A stretch of DNA of 64,000 nucleotides, from positions 12,985-76,984 of the forward strand of contig JAYVSZ010000011.1 of assembly GCA_043774925.1 (NCBI GenBank), in the 5' to 3' direction. The notes below the pieces were generated by a model. That model made no database searches. It was not told the DNA's origin and saw nothing but the letters and a program-made list of their open reading frames with translations. The position numbers were made by a program, and so were the translations under genes. Shown here one piece after another: positions 8,830 to 17,508 of this stretch (its first letter is position 1; each line of letters starts with the position of its first letter). Source of the DNA: JAYVSZ01 sp043774925 (lineage in GTDB: Bacteria; Pseudomonadota; Gammaproteobacteria; Burkholderiales; Methylophilaceae).

Positions 8830-8906
8830 TAATTTAAGTACCTAATTAATTTATCAATACAGGCTATCTTAATTGATTTACTGGCAAAATACGCTTTTAC
8901 TAAACA

Positions 8907-9320
8907 TTGTCAATGATGCTTATTATCATCCTCGAAACTGAATACACGTTAACCGCCATTCGCGCGCAAGGTGCAGGCGGACAAAACGTGAATAAAGTTT
9001 CATCGGCGATTCATTTGCGTTTTGATATTGCGGCTTCGAGTTTGGCGGGTTGGCTGAAAGAAAAGCTTTTAAATTCAAAGGATTCTCGCATCACCAATGA
9101 GGGCGAGCTGATTATTAAAGCGCAGCAATATCGGACGCAAGAGGCGAATAAAAAAGACGCGATTAAGCGTCTGCACGAGATTGTGAATGCGGCGGCGGTG
9201 ATTTTGCCCAAACGCTATGCTACCAAGCCCAGCTACGGCGTGCGTCAGCGCAGGTTAGAAAGTAAAGTGCAGCGCGGCAGTATTAAATCTTTGCGTGGCA
9301 AAGTCAGGGCTGACAATTAA
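8907..9320 (+). CDS. arfB: Alternative ribosome-rescue factor ArfB (YaeJ)
   Basis: A short protein of the class I release-factor superfamily. The GGQ catalytic motif is in RAQGAGGQNVNKVSSAIHL, and the C-terminal tail is basic (RQRRLESKVQRGSIKSLRGKVR), as needed to enter the empty mRNA channel of stalled ribosomes. It hydrolyses peptidyl-tRNA on non-stop ribosomes without a stop codon. The open frame begins with TTG at 8907; ATG codons at 8913 and 8916 are likelier starts, giving about 134-135 residues, close to the usual 140. No clear Shine-Dalgarno sequence is visible. Confidence 0.9.
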   Translation: MSMMLIIILETEYTLTAIRAQGAGGQNVNKVSSAIHLRFDIAASSLAGWLKEKLLNSKDSRITNEGELIIKAQQYRTQEANKKDAIKRLHEIVNAAAVILPKRYATKPSYGVRQRRLESKVQRGSIKSLRGKVRADN

Positions 9321-9334
9321 ATTAGGACTGACAA

Positions 9335-10219
9335 TTAAATAAGCGCGCGCCCTTTTAAGCGCTCCAGCACTTTTAGCGGCGATAATTCTGGGTGTTGCAG
9401 GGCGGCTATGGGCAGGTGAAACGTTTGCTCGAACATATATTGCCCGCTCATAGCGGCGTGCAGCACTTGATCGGAGAAGCAAATCCACGTGCTATTGGGC
9501 GGAAAGTTGACGGTTTGCTGCGGTACGTTTTGTTGAAAATCCAAATCGGCTTTCATGCCATCGTGTAAGTGCAGCATAATATGGTCGTACTCGCTGCGTT
9601 TCTTTTTGGTGATTTTTAGCGCTTTAAGTAACCAAGCTGAGCCAAATATTGGCTTGGCAATATTTGGAATAAATTGAGTTACAGCCGCTTCAAATGGCTC
9701 GCCAACACGCCAAACTCTAGCCACGCCATCCGCATTGACATTGCTAAATACACGCAATATGCGCTCGCCGTGATTGGGGCGCGAGGGGAAGGCATCTACA
9801 TGCAAGCGCGAATCGTCTTTTTTCCACGAAATAGCTGTGTTCGCGCCGACCAAGCCTGGCCGATAGCTGGTGCGCGCTTGATTGAGGTGTGCGGCGTAAT
9901 GCGGAAAAAGCGTGTGGACTAGCGCAGTGGCATCATTTGAAAAACGTGCCACCATGGCTGCGAGCCGCGCCAATTCTTGCTCTGCGCCTTGTGCGCCGCC
10001 CACTTTATCGCCCTCAAGACTAATATTTTTGCGGCTGCCATCCAGCCAATTTGGCGACAAAAATTGGGTTTCGCTTTTATCCAAAGCAAATCCCAGCTTC
10101 GGCAAAAAAAGCACTTGGCCTTGCTCTAAAGCCAGCGTGAGCGCATTGCTAAGTTTGGCATCCACAGGCGTTTGCCAAGAATCGATGCCAACCGTGCGTA
10201 AAGCTTCCATAAAAATCAC
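9335..10219 (-). CDS. Kdo hydroxylase family protein (KdoO-like Fe(II)/2-oxoglutarate dioxygenase)
   Basis: This 294-residue protein matches the Kdo 3-hydroxylase family, which hydroxylates Kdo in lipopolysaccharide core using Fe(II) and 2-oxoglutarate. The metal-binding facial triad is visible: His140 and Asp142 in DSRLHVDAFPSRP and His254 in SDQVLHAAMSGQYMFEQTFHLP. Further conserved text includes RILRVFSNVN and STWICFSDQVLHA. There is no signal peptide. It stands alone, between arfB and tsaB, as in other Burkholderiales/Nitrosomonadales. The family call is strong, but which Kdo residue is modified cannot be told. Confidence 0.88.
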   Translation of the reverse strand: MIFMEALRTVGIDSWQTPVDAKLSNALTLALEQGQVLFLPKLGFALDKSETQFLSPNWLDGSRKNISLEGDKVGGAQGAEQELARLAAMVARFSNDATALVHTLFPHYAAHLNQARTSYRPGLVGANTAISWKKDDSRLHVDAFPSRPNHGERILRVFSNVNADGVARVWRVGEPFEAAVTQFIPNIAKPIFGSAWLLKALKITKKKRSEYDHIMLHLHDGMKADLDFQQNVPQQTVNFPPNSTWICFSDQVLHAAMSGQYMFEQTFHLPIAALQHPELSPLKVLERLKGRALI

Positions 10220-10309
10220 CCATAATTGTTAAAATGAATTGTAGCAGAGCGCATTTTGTGTGCGCGTAAATTTAGCGAGCTGGCTGATTTATGTCAAAAT
10301 GTAGGCTAT

Positions 10310-11023
10310 ATGAATTTGCTTGCATTTGACACTTCTACCGAATTTTTATCCATTGCTTTGCAGGCGAATGGCAAAACGTATTCGCATTTTCAAAATGCCG
10401 GCCAAGCCGCGTCAACGCTTATTCTGCCGCAAATTCAGGCTTTGCTGCAATTGGCAAAATTGCAACTGAGCGACCTGGACGGTATTGCGTTTGGCGCTGG
10501 TCCGGGAGCGTTTACCGGCGTGCGCGTGGCGTGTGGCGTGGCGCAGGGCTTGGGTTTTGGCGCGGATGTGCCTGTGGTCGGCATTAATACTTTGCACGCA
10601 GTGGCGCAAAGCTGTTTTATACAAAACAAAGGCGCGAATAAAGTCATTGTTTGCACCGATGCGCGCATGGGTGAAGTGTATTTTGCCGCGCTGGAAAAGA
10701 AAAATGAAGTTTGGGTTGAAATAAGCGCAACGCAAGTATGCAAGCCAGAAGCCGCGCCAGTGCTTGCTCCCAGCGCGTCGGGTTTAAGTGACTGGATTGC
10801 TGCTGGTAGCGGTTGGGCAGTGTATGATGAAGTGTTAAGTGCGCGCTTTGTCGTGACGGAAAAATTGCCGAATATCACACCAACGGCAGAAGCGATTTTG
10901 CAGTTGGCAACGCCGATTTTTGCGGCAAAACAAGCAAAACCAGCGAGCGAAGCACGGCCGATTTACATTCGCAACCGTGTTGCATTGACAAGCCAAGAAC
11001 GTGCAGAAGGACAGCGTTTATGA
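10310..11023 (+). CDS. tsaB: tRNA threonylcarbamoyladenosine biosynthesis protein TsaB
   Basis: Start chosen at 10310 because MNLLAFDTSTEFLSIAL is the standard TsaB N-terminus; upstream codons to 10256 are not family-like. The 237-residue protein has the ASKHA-type GAGPGAFTGVRVACGVAQGL block. TsaB is the non-catalytic partner of TsaD in the complex that makes t6A37 of ANN-decoding tRNAs. It overlaps rimI by four bases (ATGA), indicating coupling. The loop around residues 145-160 (KPEAAPVLAPSASGLSD) contains a CTCCCAG core that resembles, in opposite orientation, a short repeat described under findings. Confidence 0.93.
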   Translation: MNLLAFDTSTEFLSIALQANGKTYSHFQNAGQAASTLILPQIQALLQLAKLQLSDLDGIAFGAGPGAFTGVRVACGVAQGLGFGADVPVVGINTLHAVAQSCFIQNKGANKVIVCTDARMGEVYFAALEKKNEVWVEISATQVCKPEAAPVLAPSASGLSDWIAAGSGWAVYDEVLSARFVVTEKLPNITPTAEAILQLATPIFAAKQAKPASEARPIYIRNRVALTSQERAEGQRL

Positions 11024-11496
11024 GCGCGCAACTAAAGCCTGCGTACGCGCTGCGGCCTATGCAGGACGCGGATTTAGACGCGGTAATGATGATTGAGCCA
11101 CATATTTATTCGCATCCATGGACGCGTGGTAATTTTGCCGATTCGCTCAACGCGGGTCACAGCGCGTGGGCGCTTTTTTTGAACGGTGAAATTATTGGTT
11201 ACGCGCTAATGATGATGGTGCTAGATGAAGCGCATTTGCTGAATATTAGCGTGGCTAAAACGCAGCAAAAACAAGGCTGGGGGCGGGTTTTGCTGGAACA
11301 CATGATAGAAAAAGCCAAGCAATATCAAGCGCTGAATATGTTTTTAGATGTGCGTCCGAGTAATATTTCTGCAATTGCGCTTTACGAAAATATGGGTTTT
11401 AACGAAATGGCGGTGCGACGCGGCTATTATCCTGCCGATTCTAAAATCTCGAATACAGGCCGCGAAGACGCGATTTTAATGGGCTTGGCGCTGTGA
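11020..11496 (+). CDS. rimI: Ribosomal protein S18-alanine N-acetyltransferase RimI
   Basis: This 158-residue GNAT acetyltransferase has the acetyl-CoA pyrophosphate loop in QQKQGWGRVLLEHMI and motif B in FLDVRPSNISAIALYENMGF. RimI acetylates the N-terminal alanine of ribosomal protein S18. Its ATG lies in the stop region of tsaB, and 13 bp after its stop begins a psi-subunit-like gene. The tsaB-rimI pairing is common, and rimI beside holD is the arrangement known in E. coli. Confidence 0.92.
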   Translation: MSAQLKPAYALRPMQDADLDAVMMIEPHIYSHPWTRGNFADSLNAGHSAWALFLNGEIIGYALMMMVLDEAHLLNISVAKTQQKQGWGRVLLEHMIEKAKQYQALNMFLDVRPSNISAIALYENMGFNEMAVRRGYYPADSKISNTGREDAILMGLAL

Positions 11497-11509
11497 ATAA
11501 GGTGGTGAC

Positions 11510-12052
11510 ATGAATAGAGAAGATGTGCTGAGAGAGCTTGAATTGCTTCCGGTTTGGCAGTTGCGCGCGCCTGCAAGCATTTCTGCGCCCATTGTAGCGC
11601 CAATGCCCGTCATAGAACAAGCGTCAGTGCCAGTTGAGACGCAAGCGCCACAAACAACATTGCGTATTATTGTGAGTGATGATGCTAATTATTTGTTTCT
11701 GCTAGCAGCGCTACAAAGCAGCGAAGAAGAAGTGTTATTGCAGAATATGTTAAAAGCACTTTTAAATACAAACTCCGCCAAGACCCGCATAGATATTAGC
11801 TCGCAGGGCATATTAAATTTGAATCAATATGCGCCAAAAATCATCATTGTCATGGGCGAAGTCGCTGCACAAAGCTTGCTAAATGCGAATGAATCGCTAG
11901 AAAATCTGCGCGGCAAAACCCATCTACACCACAACTTGCCTGTCGTCGTTACGTATCACCCAAGCCATTTGTTAGCAAACGCTGCCGACAAAGCCAAGGC
12001 TTGGGCGGATTTGTGCTTAGCAAAGCGTCTTGTGCTAAAAAGTGTCATATAA
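11510..12052 (+). CDS. Candidate DNA polymerase III psi subunit (HolD-like), UDG-fold protein
   Basis: This 180-residue protein starts MNREDVLRELELLPVWQLRAP, closely resembling the E. coli psi N-terminus, including a Trp (residue 16; Trp17 in E. coli) in the clamp-loader-binding peptide and a following L-R-x-P. Next is a Pro-rich linker, then an alpha/beta domain containing KIIIVMGEVAAQSLL and VVTYHPSHLL. The latter text also recalls family 4 uracil-DNA glycosylases, but the GEAPG-type N-terminal active-site motif and cluster cysteines are missing, so glycosylase activity is unlikely. Position next to rimI supports holD. Psi links the clamp loader to chi and SSB. The assignment is inference from limited similarity plus context. 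Confidence 0.55.
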   Translation: MNREDVLRELELLPVWQLRAPASISAPIVAPMPVIEQASVPVETQAPQTTLRIIVSDDANYLFLLAALQSSEEEVLLQNMLKALLNTNSAKTRIDISSQGILNLNQYAPKIIIVMGEVAAQSLLNANESLENLRGKTHLHHNLPVVVTYHPSHLLANAADKAKAWADLCLAKRLVLKSVI

Positions 12053-12137
12053 GCCTTGTAATATCAAGCGCTAACGCAATATACTTATTGGGCTAAACTA
12101 TTGGTCACGCTTAACTTTTGTTAGTAAAGGAAACAAC

Positions 12138-12737
12138 ATGAAAAATCTAATCTCAAAATTTGCAGTCTTAATGATGGTGCTCACGCTCTCTGGATGCGGC
12201 TACAACCAATTTCAATCACTAGACGAAACATCAAAAGCCAGTTGGTCTGAGGTGTTGAACCAATATCAACGCCGTGCCGATTTGGTGCCAAATTTGGTCA
12301 ACGTGGTGAAGGGTTATGCCGAACATGAAAAAGAGGTGCTGACACAAGTGACCGAGGCGCGCGCTAAAGTGGGCAGCATGCAAGTAACACCAGAACTGCT
12401 GAATGACCCAGAGGCATTTGCTAAATTTCAAGCAGCGCAAGGCCAATTGACCAGCGCTTTATCACGCTTAATGGTGGTTTCAGAAAATTATCCAAATTTG
12501 AAGGCTGACCAAGGTTTTAGGGACTTGCAAGCACAGTTGGAAGGCACGGAAAACCGCATTACCGTGGCGCGCAATCGTTATATTGAAACCATTAAAGATT
12601 ACAACGTGGCGATTCGCAGCTTCCCGAATAATCTAACGGCAATGATGTTTGGCTACAAAACCAAGCCTTCATTTACGGTGGATAATGAAAAAGCGATTTC
12701 TGTTGCGCCAAAAGTAGAGTTTGGCGACAAGAAATAA
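12138..12737 (+). CDS. LemA family lipoprotein
   Basis: This 199-residue protein has a lipoprotein signal peptide with lipobox LSGCG (Cys at residue 20), then the LemA core: YNQFQSLDE, NQYQRRADLVPNLVNVVKGYAEHEKEVL (in two parts QYQRRADLVPNLVNVV and KGYAEHEKEV), and the terminal FNNL-like block SFPNNLTAMMFGYK. LemA proteins are helical and membrane-anchored with unclear function. They are usually encoded, as here, with TPM-domain proteins. A good AAAGGAAAC ribosome binding site precedes the ATG. It likely heads a three-gene operon with the two TPM genes. Confidence 0.92.
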   Translation: MKNLISKFAVLMMVLTLSGCGYNQFQSLDETSKASWSEVLNQYQRRADLVPNLVNVVKGYAEHEKEVLTQVTEARAKVGSMQVTPELLNDPEAFAKFQAAQGQLTSALSRLMVVSENYPNLKADQGFRDLQAQLEGTENRITVARNRYIETIKDYNVAIRSFPNNLTAMMFGYKTKPSFTVDNEKAISVAPKVEFGDKK

Positions 12738-12761
12738 GTATTTAAAGCTTTAATAAATCAA

Positions 12762-13622
12762 GTGAAGTTTCAACTTAAAGCAAGCCTGCTGGCGCTGTGT
12801 GCGATGCTGTTTTTCGTCTCACAAATGGCGTTGGCGGCGCTTGTCGAAATTCCCGATTTAAGCGCGCGCGTGACCGATTTAACAGGGTTGATAAGCGCAG
12901 AAGAAAAATCCCAACTTGAAGCAAAATTAAGCGCTTTTGAGCAGAAAAAGGGCAGCCAAATCTCGGTGCTCATCGTGCCGACGACACAGCCTGAAGACAT
13001 CGCGCAATATGCCATTCGTGTGGTGGAAAAATGGAAAATCGGGCGCAAAAAAGTGGACGACGGCATTTTATTACTCATTGCCAAGGACGACCATAAAATG
13101 CGCATCGAGGTCGGCTATGGCCTAGAAGGCGCGATTCCCGACTTGACTGCGAAGCGTGTGATTTCTGAAGTGATTGCGCCAAAATTCAAACGAGGTGATT
13201 TTGCCGGCGGCGTGAACGATGGCGTGGATAAGCTGATTGGCTTAGTCGATGGCGAAGCGCTACCCGCGCCCAGTAACCATGCGTCTAGCGGCATAGATAT
13301 TGGCAATATGCTGCCCATGTTGCTATTTGGCGGCTTGATTTCTGGCTTATTTTTGCGCAGTATGTTTGGTACATTTTTTGGCAGCTTGCTCAATGGCGGC
13401 TTCATTGGTGGCGTACTCTTTGTGCTTGGCACGGCTGTATTTGGCGCGGCCATTTTGGGAGGCATTGCATTTTTTATCACCCTCATGTTGGGCGGACGCG
13501 GCATTAACGGCTACCAGCGCGGGTATCCTAGCGGCGGCGGCTTTGGTGGGTTGAGCGGTGGGGATGTGTTTTCAGGCGGCGGCGGCGGATTTGGCGGCGG
13601 CGGAGCCAGTGGCGATTGGTAA
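12762..13622 (+). CDS. TPM domain-containing membrane protein (YgcG type)
   Basis: This 286-residue protein starts with GTG. It has a signal peptide (about 1-25, ending ALA), a TPM domain (about 30-150, with VTDLTGLISAEEKSQLE and VEKWKIGRKKVDDGILLLIA), and then two or three hydrophobic segments (about 185-245). The C-terminal tail is GGGGGFGGGGASGDW, the usual Gly-rich ending. The TPM domain faces the periplasm. Some relatives act in photosystem repair or hydrolyse phosphate esters; in this family the role is unproven. It follows lemA by 24 bp. Confidence 0.9.
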   Translation: MKFQLKASLLALCAMLFFVSQMALAALVEIPDLSARVTDLTGLISAEEKSQLEAKLSAFEQKKGSQISVLIVPTTQPEDIAQYAIRVVEKWKIGRKKVDDGILLLIAKDDHKMRIEVGYGLEGAIPDLTAKRVISEVIAPKFKRGDFAGGVNDGVDKLIGLVDGEALPAPSNHASSGIDIGNMLPMLLFGGLISGLFLRSMFGTFFGSLLNGGFIGGVLFVLGTAVFGAAILGGIAFFITLMLGGRGINGYQRGYPSGGGFGGLSGGDVFSGGGGGFGGGGASGDW

Positions 13623-13624
13623 AT

Positions 13625-14146
13625 ATGCGTTTAAATTCCATCAGTAGATTTTTTCGACATTTTGTCAGCAACCCTTGGCAAGTCAGCCATCATTTTTCGC
13701 GCGGCGCCTTGCGTAATATCGAAGACGCCATTGAAGCAAGCGAGAAAGCGCACGAAGGCGAGCTTTGCTTTGTGGTCGAGGCTGGCTTACATCCTTACGA
13801 AATTTTATTCAAAAAAACGCCGCGTAAACGCGCCATTGAGCTGTTTGGGCGCTTAAATGTTTGGGACACAGAAAATAATAACGGTGTGCTGGTTTACTTG
13901 CTGTTGGCAGATCGCGATGTAGAAATTGTGGCAGATCGCGGCATTCATCAGCGCGTGGGACACGATGGCTGGGAAGCCATTTGTCACGAAATGGAAGTGA
14001 TGTTTAGGCGCGGCGAGTTTGAAGCGGGCGTACTGCACGGCATCGCACGTATTGGCGAGGTTTTAGAAAAGCATTTCCCTTTTACCAAGAACAAAACGGT
14101 CAAAAAGAGACGCAATGAAATTTCTAACAAACCGATTATTCTTTAG
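13625..14146 (+). CDS. TPM domain-containing protein (second copy)
   Basis: The ATG at 13625 (MRLNSISRFFRHF) is preferred to an upstream in-frame TTG; it gives 173 residues. The TPM domain covers most of the protein: IEDAIEASEKAHEGELCFVVE, NGVLVYLLLADRDVEIVADRGI, and AGVLHGIARIGEVLEKHFP (each a conserved strand or helix). There is no signal peptide, so it is probably cytoplasmic or peripheral, unlike its neighbour. It starts 2 bp after the stop of the first TPM gene. This lemA-TPM-TPM arrangement is frequent in proteobacteria. Confidence 0.87.
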   Translation: MRLNSISRFFRHFVSNPWQVSHHFSRGALRNIEDAIEASEKAHEGELCFVVEAGLHPYEILFKKTPRKRAIELFGRLNVWDTENNNGVLVYLLLADRDVEIVADRGIHQRVGHDGWEAICHEMEVMFRRGEFEAGVLHGIARIGEVLEKHFPFTKNKTVKKRRNEISNKPIIL

Positions 14147-14777
14147 TTTTTTTATTTTATTCAATAGCTTAGCGCATTCTGCGCTGATAGATATTACGCG
14201 TATTTTTCACCAAAAACCAACCCTGTCGCAATTCGAAATTTGCCAAGGCGGCGGCTGCTATGAAGAAGACAAAACTAGCTTAAGCGCAGCAGAATGGCAG
14301 CCCATCGCGACACTTTTTGTACCTATGCCCACCAATGCGGAGACGGAGCGCAAGCAAATTGCGCTGGCTATAGGCATGTTAGAGGAAATTGTCGGCAAAA
14401 AAATTGGTACTTCGGGTGATTTGGCTGGCACGTTTAATTTCGCCTACAAAGGCCAGCAAGATTGCAACGATGAAGCCATTAACACCACAACCTACATGCG
14501 CTTATTGCAACAGGCTGGCTACCTCAAATTTCACACCATTGAAGATATGCGAACGCGCAACTTCTTTTTTACTGGTTGGCCGCACACCACCGCGGTCATT
14601 CTTGACAGCAAAACGGGCGACAAATTTGCCGTGGACAGCTGGTTTTATGACAATGGGCACCCTGCAGCCATCGTGCCATTTGCGCAGTGGAAAGCTAACT
14701 ACAAGCCCGCCGATAGCCCGATTGGTAAAGTGAGAAACGTGCCAGAAAACGTGCAATCCGCGCATGCTAGTCAATAG
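14115..14777 (+). CDS. Exported protein with a possible Cys-His-Asp peptidase or transglutaminase core; function unknown
   Basis: This 220-residue protein has a signal peptide (about 1-22, LFNSLAHSA). I do not recognise a named family. Three motifs in order suggest a papain/transglutaminase-like fold: Cys117 in GQQDCNDEAINT at the start of a helix, His157 in GWPHTTAVILD on a strand, and Asp174 in FAVDSWFYDNG. It overlaps the end of the TPM gene by 32 bases and has an AAAGAGA ribosome binding site inside that gene, so it is probably the last gene of the lemA operon. The catalytic proposal is inference. Confidence 0.6.
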   Translation: MKFLTNRLFFSFFILFNSLAHSALIDITRIFHQKPTLSQFEICQGGGCYEEDKTSLSAAEWQPIATLFVPMPTNAETERKQIALAIGMLEEIVGKKIGTSGDLAGTFNFAYKGQQDCNDEAINTTTYMRLLQQAGYLKFHTIEDMRTRNFFFTGWPHTTAVILDSKTGDKFAVDSWFYDNGHPAAIVPFAQWKANYKPADSPIGKVRNVPENVQSAHASQ

Positions 14778-14854
14778 CTTTTGCTGATAAGCTTTTAGCT
14801 GACATTAAGCGCATTTCGCGCTAAAATCCACACTTTTCAACAAGTTACAACATC

Positions 14855-16582
14855 ATGCGCAGCTCACAATTTTTTATTTCCACCCAAAAAGAAGCCCCTA
14901 ACGACGCCGAGCTGATTTCGCATCAGCTGATGGTGCGTGCGGGCTTAATTAAAAAACTAGGATCTGGCTTATATAGCTGGATGCCGCTGGGTTTGCGTGT
15001 GCTGCGCAAGGTGGAAGCAATTGTGCGCGATGAGATGAATAAAGCGGGTGCGCTGGAACTGCTGATGCCCGCTGTGCAGCCGAAAGAGCTTTGGGATGAA
15101 ACTGGGCGCTGGGCTGTTTTTGGCCCGCAAATGCTCAAAATTAAAGACCGCCACGAGCGTGATTTTTGCTTTGGCCCCACCCACGAAGAGGTGATTACCG
15201 ATATTGCGCGCAAGGAAATTAGCAGTTATAAACAATTGCCGCTTAATTTTTACCAAATTCAAACCAAGTTTCGCGACGAGATTCGCCCGCGCTTTGGCGT
15301 GATGCGCGCGCGCGAGTTTTTGATGAAAGACGCGTATTCGTTTCACACCAATAAGGCTTCGCTAGAACAAACCTATCAAACCATGTTTGCAGCCTACAGC
15401 CAAGTATTTACGCGGCTTGGGCTTAGGTTTCGCGCGGTAAAAGCAGATTCTGGCGCGATTGGCGGCGATGGCTCGCAAGAGTTTCATGTGCTGGCGTATA
15501 GCGGTGAAGACGGCTTGGCGTATTGCGAAAATTCCGACTATGCGGCGAACGTGGAAATGGCTGAAGCTGTTGCGCCAGCAGCCAAGCGCAGTGCGCCTAG
15601 CGAGCCAATGCGCGATGTAGAAACGCCAAAGCAAACTACGTGTGAGCAAGTGGCTACTTTGCTGAATGTACCCTTGAGCAAGACCATGAAATTGTTGGCC
15701 ATTATGGCAAAAGGTGATGACGGTAAAGAAATTTTTACGATTTTATTACTACGCGGTGACCACACTTTAAACGAAATTAAAGCCAATAAAATTAGAGGCT
15801 TGAGTGAGTTTAGGTTTGCCGATGCAGATGAAATAAAGGCATATTTTAATTGCCCAGCAGGTTTTTTAGGGCCAGTTGGTTTGAAGCCAGAAACGAGAGT
15901 CATTGCTGACCGCACGGTAGCTGAGATGAGTGATTTTATTTGCGGCGCAAACAAGCCTAAATATCACTTAGTGGGCGTTAATTTTGGCCGAGATTTGCCC
16001 GAGCCGCATGAAGTGGCAGATATTCGCAATGTGGTAGAAGGCGACGCCAGCCCAGATGGCAAAGGCACGCTGGCGCTTTGTCGCGGCATCGAAGTAGGAC
16101 ATATTTTTCAGTTGGGCGCGAAATATTCTAAGGCCATGAGCGCGACCTATCTCGACGAAAATGGTCAGAGCTTGCCGATGGAAATGGGCTGTTACGGCAT
16201 TGGCGTGTCGCGCATTGTGGGCGCGGCGATTGAGCAAGGTAATGACGAAAAAGGCATTATTTTTCCGCTCAGTATGGCGCCGTTTACTGTGGTAATTTGC
16301 CCGATTGGCATGGACAAAAGCGAGCTGGTGAAAAATGCCGCGAACCAACTGTATCAAGATTTACTCAAAGCAGGTGTGGATGTGCTGCTAGATGACCGCG
16401 GCGAACGGCCTGGCGTGATGTTTGCCGAAGCAGACTTGGTTGGTATTCCGCACCGCGTTGTCATCGGCGACCGCGGCTTGGCGGAAGGCAAAGTGGAATA
16501 CAAAGCACGTCAACAAGCGGAAGCGCAAAACGCTAATTTGGCAGATGCAGTTCAATTTATTCAAGCGCGATTAGATGTTTGA
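14855..16582 (+). CDS. proS: Prolyl-tRNA synthetase (bacterial type)
   Basis: This 575-residue class II synthetase starts MRSSQFFISTQKEAPNDAEL, typical of the bacterial type. Motif 2 is in FYQIQTKFRDEIRPRFGVMR and motif 3 in GIGVSRIVGAAIEQ. Between motifs 2 and 3 (about residues 240-385) lies the INS editing domain, including LLNVPLSKTMKLLAIMAKGDD, which deacylates Ala-tRNA(Pro). The anticodon-binding domain is C-terminal (PFTVVICPIG, VLLDDRGERPGVMFAEADLVGIPHR in two parts). Length is normal. It overlaps ynfA by eight bases. Confidence 0.97.
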   Translation: MRSSQFFISTQKEAPNDAELISHQLMVRAGLIKKLGSGLYSWMPLGLRVLRKVEAIVRDEMNKAGALELLMPAVQPKELWDETGRWAVFGPQMLKIKDRHERDFCFGPTHEEVITDIARKEISSYKQLPLNFYQIQTKFRDEIRPRFGVMRAREFLMKDAYSFHTNKASLEQTYQTMFAAYSQVFTRLGLRFRAVKADSGAIGGDGSQEFHVLAYSGEDGLAYCENSDYAANVEMAEAVAPAAKRSAPSEPMRDVETPKQTTCEQVATLLNVPLSKTMKLLAIMAKGDDGKEIFTILLLRGDHTLNEIKANKIRGLSEFRFADADEIKAYFNCPAGFLGPVGLKPETRVIADRTVAEMSDFICGANKPKYHLVGVNFGRDLPEPHEVADIRNVVEGDASPDGKGTLALCRGIEVGHIFQLGAKYSKAMSATYLDENGQSLPMEMGCYGIGVSRIVGAAIEQGNDEKGIIFPLSMAPFTVVICPIGMDKSELVKNAANQLYQDLLKAGVDVLLDDRGERPGVMFAEADLVGIPHRVVIGDRGLAEGKVEYKARQQAEAQNANLADAVQFIQARLDV

Positions 16583-16907
16583 GCTTAAGACAATCGCGCT
16601 TTTTGTGGTGACTGCGCTTGCAGAAATTGTGGGCTGTTACTTGCCGTATTTGTGGTTAAAACAGGGCGCACCCGCATGGATATTGGTTCCTGCGGCAGTT
16701 TCATTAATGTTGTTTGTGTGGTTGTTAAGTTTGCACCCAGCGGCGGCGGGTAGAGTTTATGCGGCTTACGGCGGCGTTTATGTGGCGGTTGCATTAGTTT
16801 GGTTGTGGGTGGTAGATGGCATAAAGCCAAGTGTTTCAGACTTTGTTGGCGTAGCCGTTATTTTACTGGGAACAGCCATTATTGTATTTTCGTACAAGCA
16901 TGATTAA
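16575..16907 (+). CDS. YnfA family small membrane protein (UPF0060)
   Basis: This 110-residue integral membrane protein has four predicted transmembrane segments. It shows the YnfA family blocks: AEIVGCYLPYLWLK, LLSLHPAAAGRVYAAYGGVYV, and DFVGVAVILLGTAII. It is related in size to the small multidrug resistance transporters, but its substrate is uncertain. The ATG lies inside the last codons of proS, and its own end overlaps the lytic transglycosylase start by eight bases, so all three are probably cotranscribed. Confidence 0.92.
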   Translation: MFELKTIALFVVTALAEIVGCYLPYLWLKQGAPAWILVPAAVSLMLFVWLLSLHPAAAGRVYAAYGGVYVAVALVWLWVVDGIKPSVSDFVGVAVILLGTAIIVFSYKHD

Positions 16908-17508
16908 AAAATTATTATTTTTATGTCTTTTCTTGTCGGCGAGCGCCAGCTATGCGGGCGCGCAAAAAGAAGAGCCGCTTTCGAATAGCGTAAAGTCGAT
17001 GATGCAAAAATCGATTAGTGATTTGGCTGCGCCTAGGCTAATGTTTGCCAGCGAACAACAAGGCCAGGCTTGGATGGACGAGATGTCGGCGCGTTTACAA
17101 AAGCGCATGCCAGACAAAATCTATCGTGAAGATTTCTTGCGCAGTGTGCATTATGAGGCGACACGTGCAGGACTTGATCCGCAGTTGGTTTTAGGCTTGA
17201 TTCAAGTGGAAAGTGGCTTTAAAAAATACGCCGTTTCTAGTGTTGGCGCACGTGGTTACATGCAAGTGATGCCGTTTTGGGTGAAAAGTATTGGCAATCC
17301 AGAGCATAATTTGTTCCATTTACGCCTAAATTTGCGCTACGGCTGCACCATTTTGCGCCATTATTTGGACATAGAACACGGAGATTTGTACCGCGCTTTG
17401 GGTCGATATAATGGCAGTTTAGGCAAGCCGCAGTATCCAACGATTGTGGTCGGCGCATGGCGTAAAAATTGGGATTACACCAGTATTCAAACCGCTAATA
17501 ATGGCTAA
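16900..17508 (+). CDS. Lytic transglycosylase domain-containing protein, exported
   Basis: The ATG at 16900 gives MIKKLLFLCLFLSASASYAGA, a clean signal peptide; the earlier in-frame start at 16882 lies deeper in ynfA. The 202-residue product has an SLT (goose-lysozyme-like) domain: the catalytic Glu is in LGLIQVESGFKKYAVSSVGARG, followed by YMQVMPFW and, near the end, ALGRYNGSLGKPQYP. It should cleave the MurNAc-GlcNAc bond with formation of 1,6-anhydroMurNAc. No LysM or membrane anchor is seen beyond the signal peptide. Confidence 0.92.
   Translation: MIKKLLFLCLFLSASASYAGAQKEEPLSNSVKSMMQKSISDLAAPRLMFASEQQGQAWMDEMSARLQKRMPDKIYREDFLRSVHYEATRAGLDPQLVLGLIQVESGFKKYAVSSVGARGYMQVMPFWVKSIGNPEHNLFHLRLNLRYGCTILRHYLDIEHGDLYRALGRYNGSLGKPQYPTIVVGAWRKNWDYTSIQTANNG

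Noticed and set aside
11510..12052. Calling this gene an active uracil-DNA glycosylase
   Set aside because: The catalytic N-terminal motif and cluster cysteines of family 4/5 enzymes are absent; only the C-terminal HPSHLL text fits.
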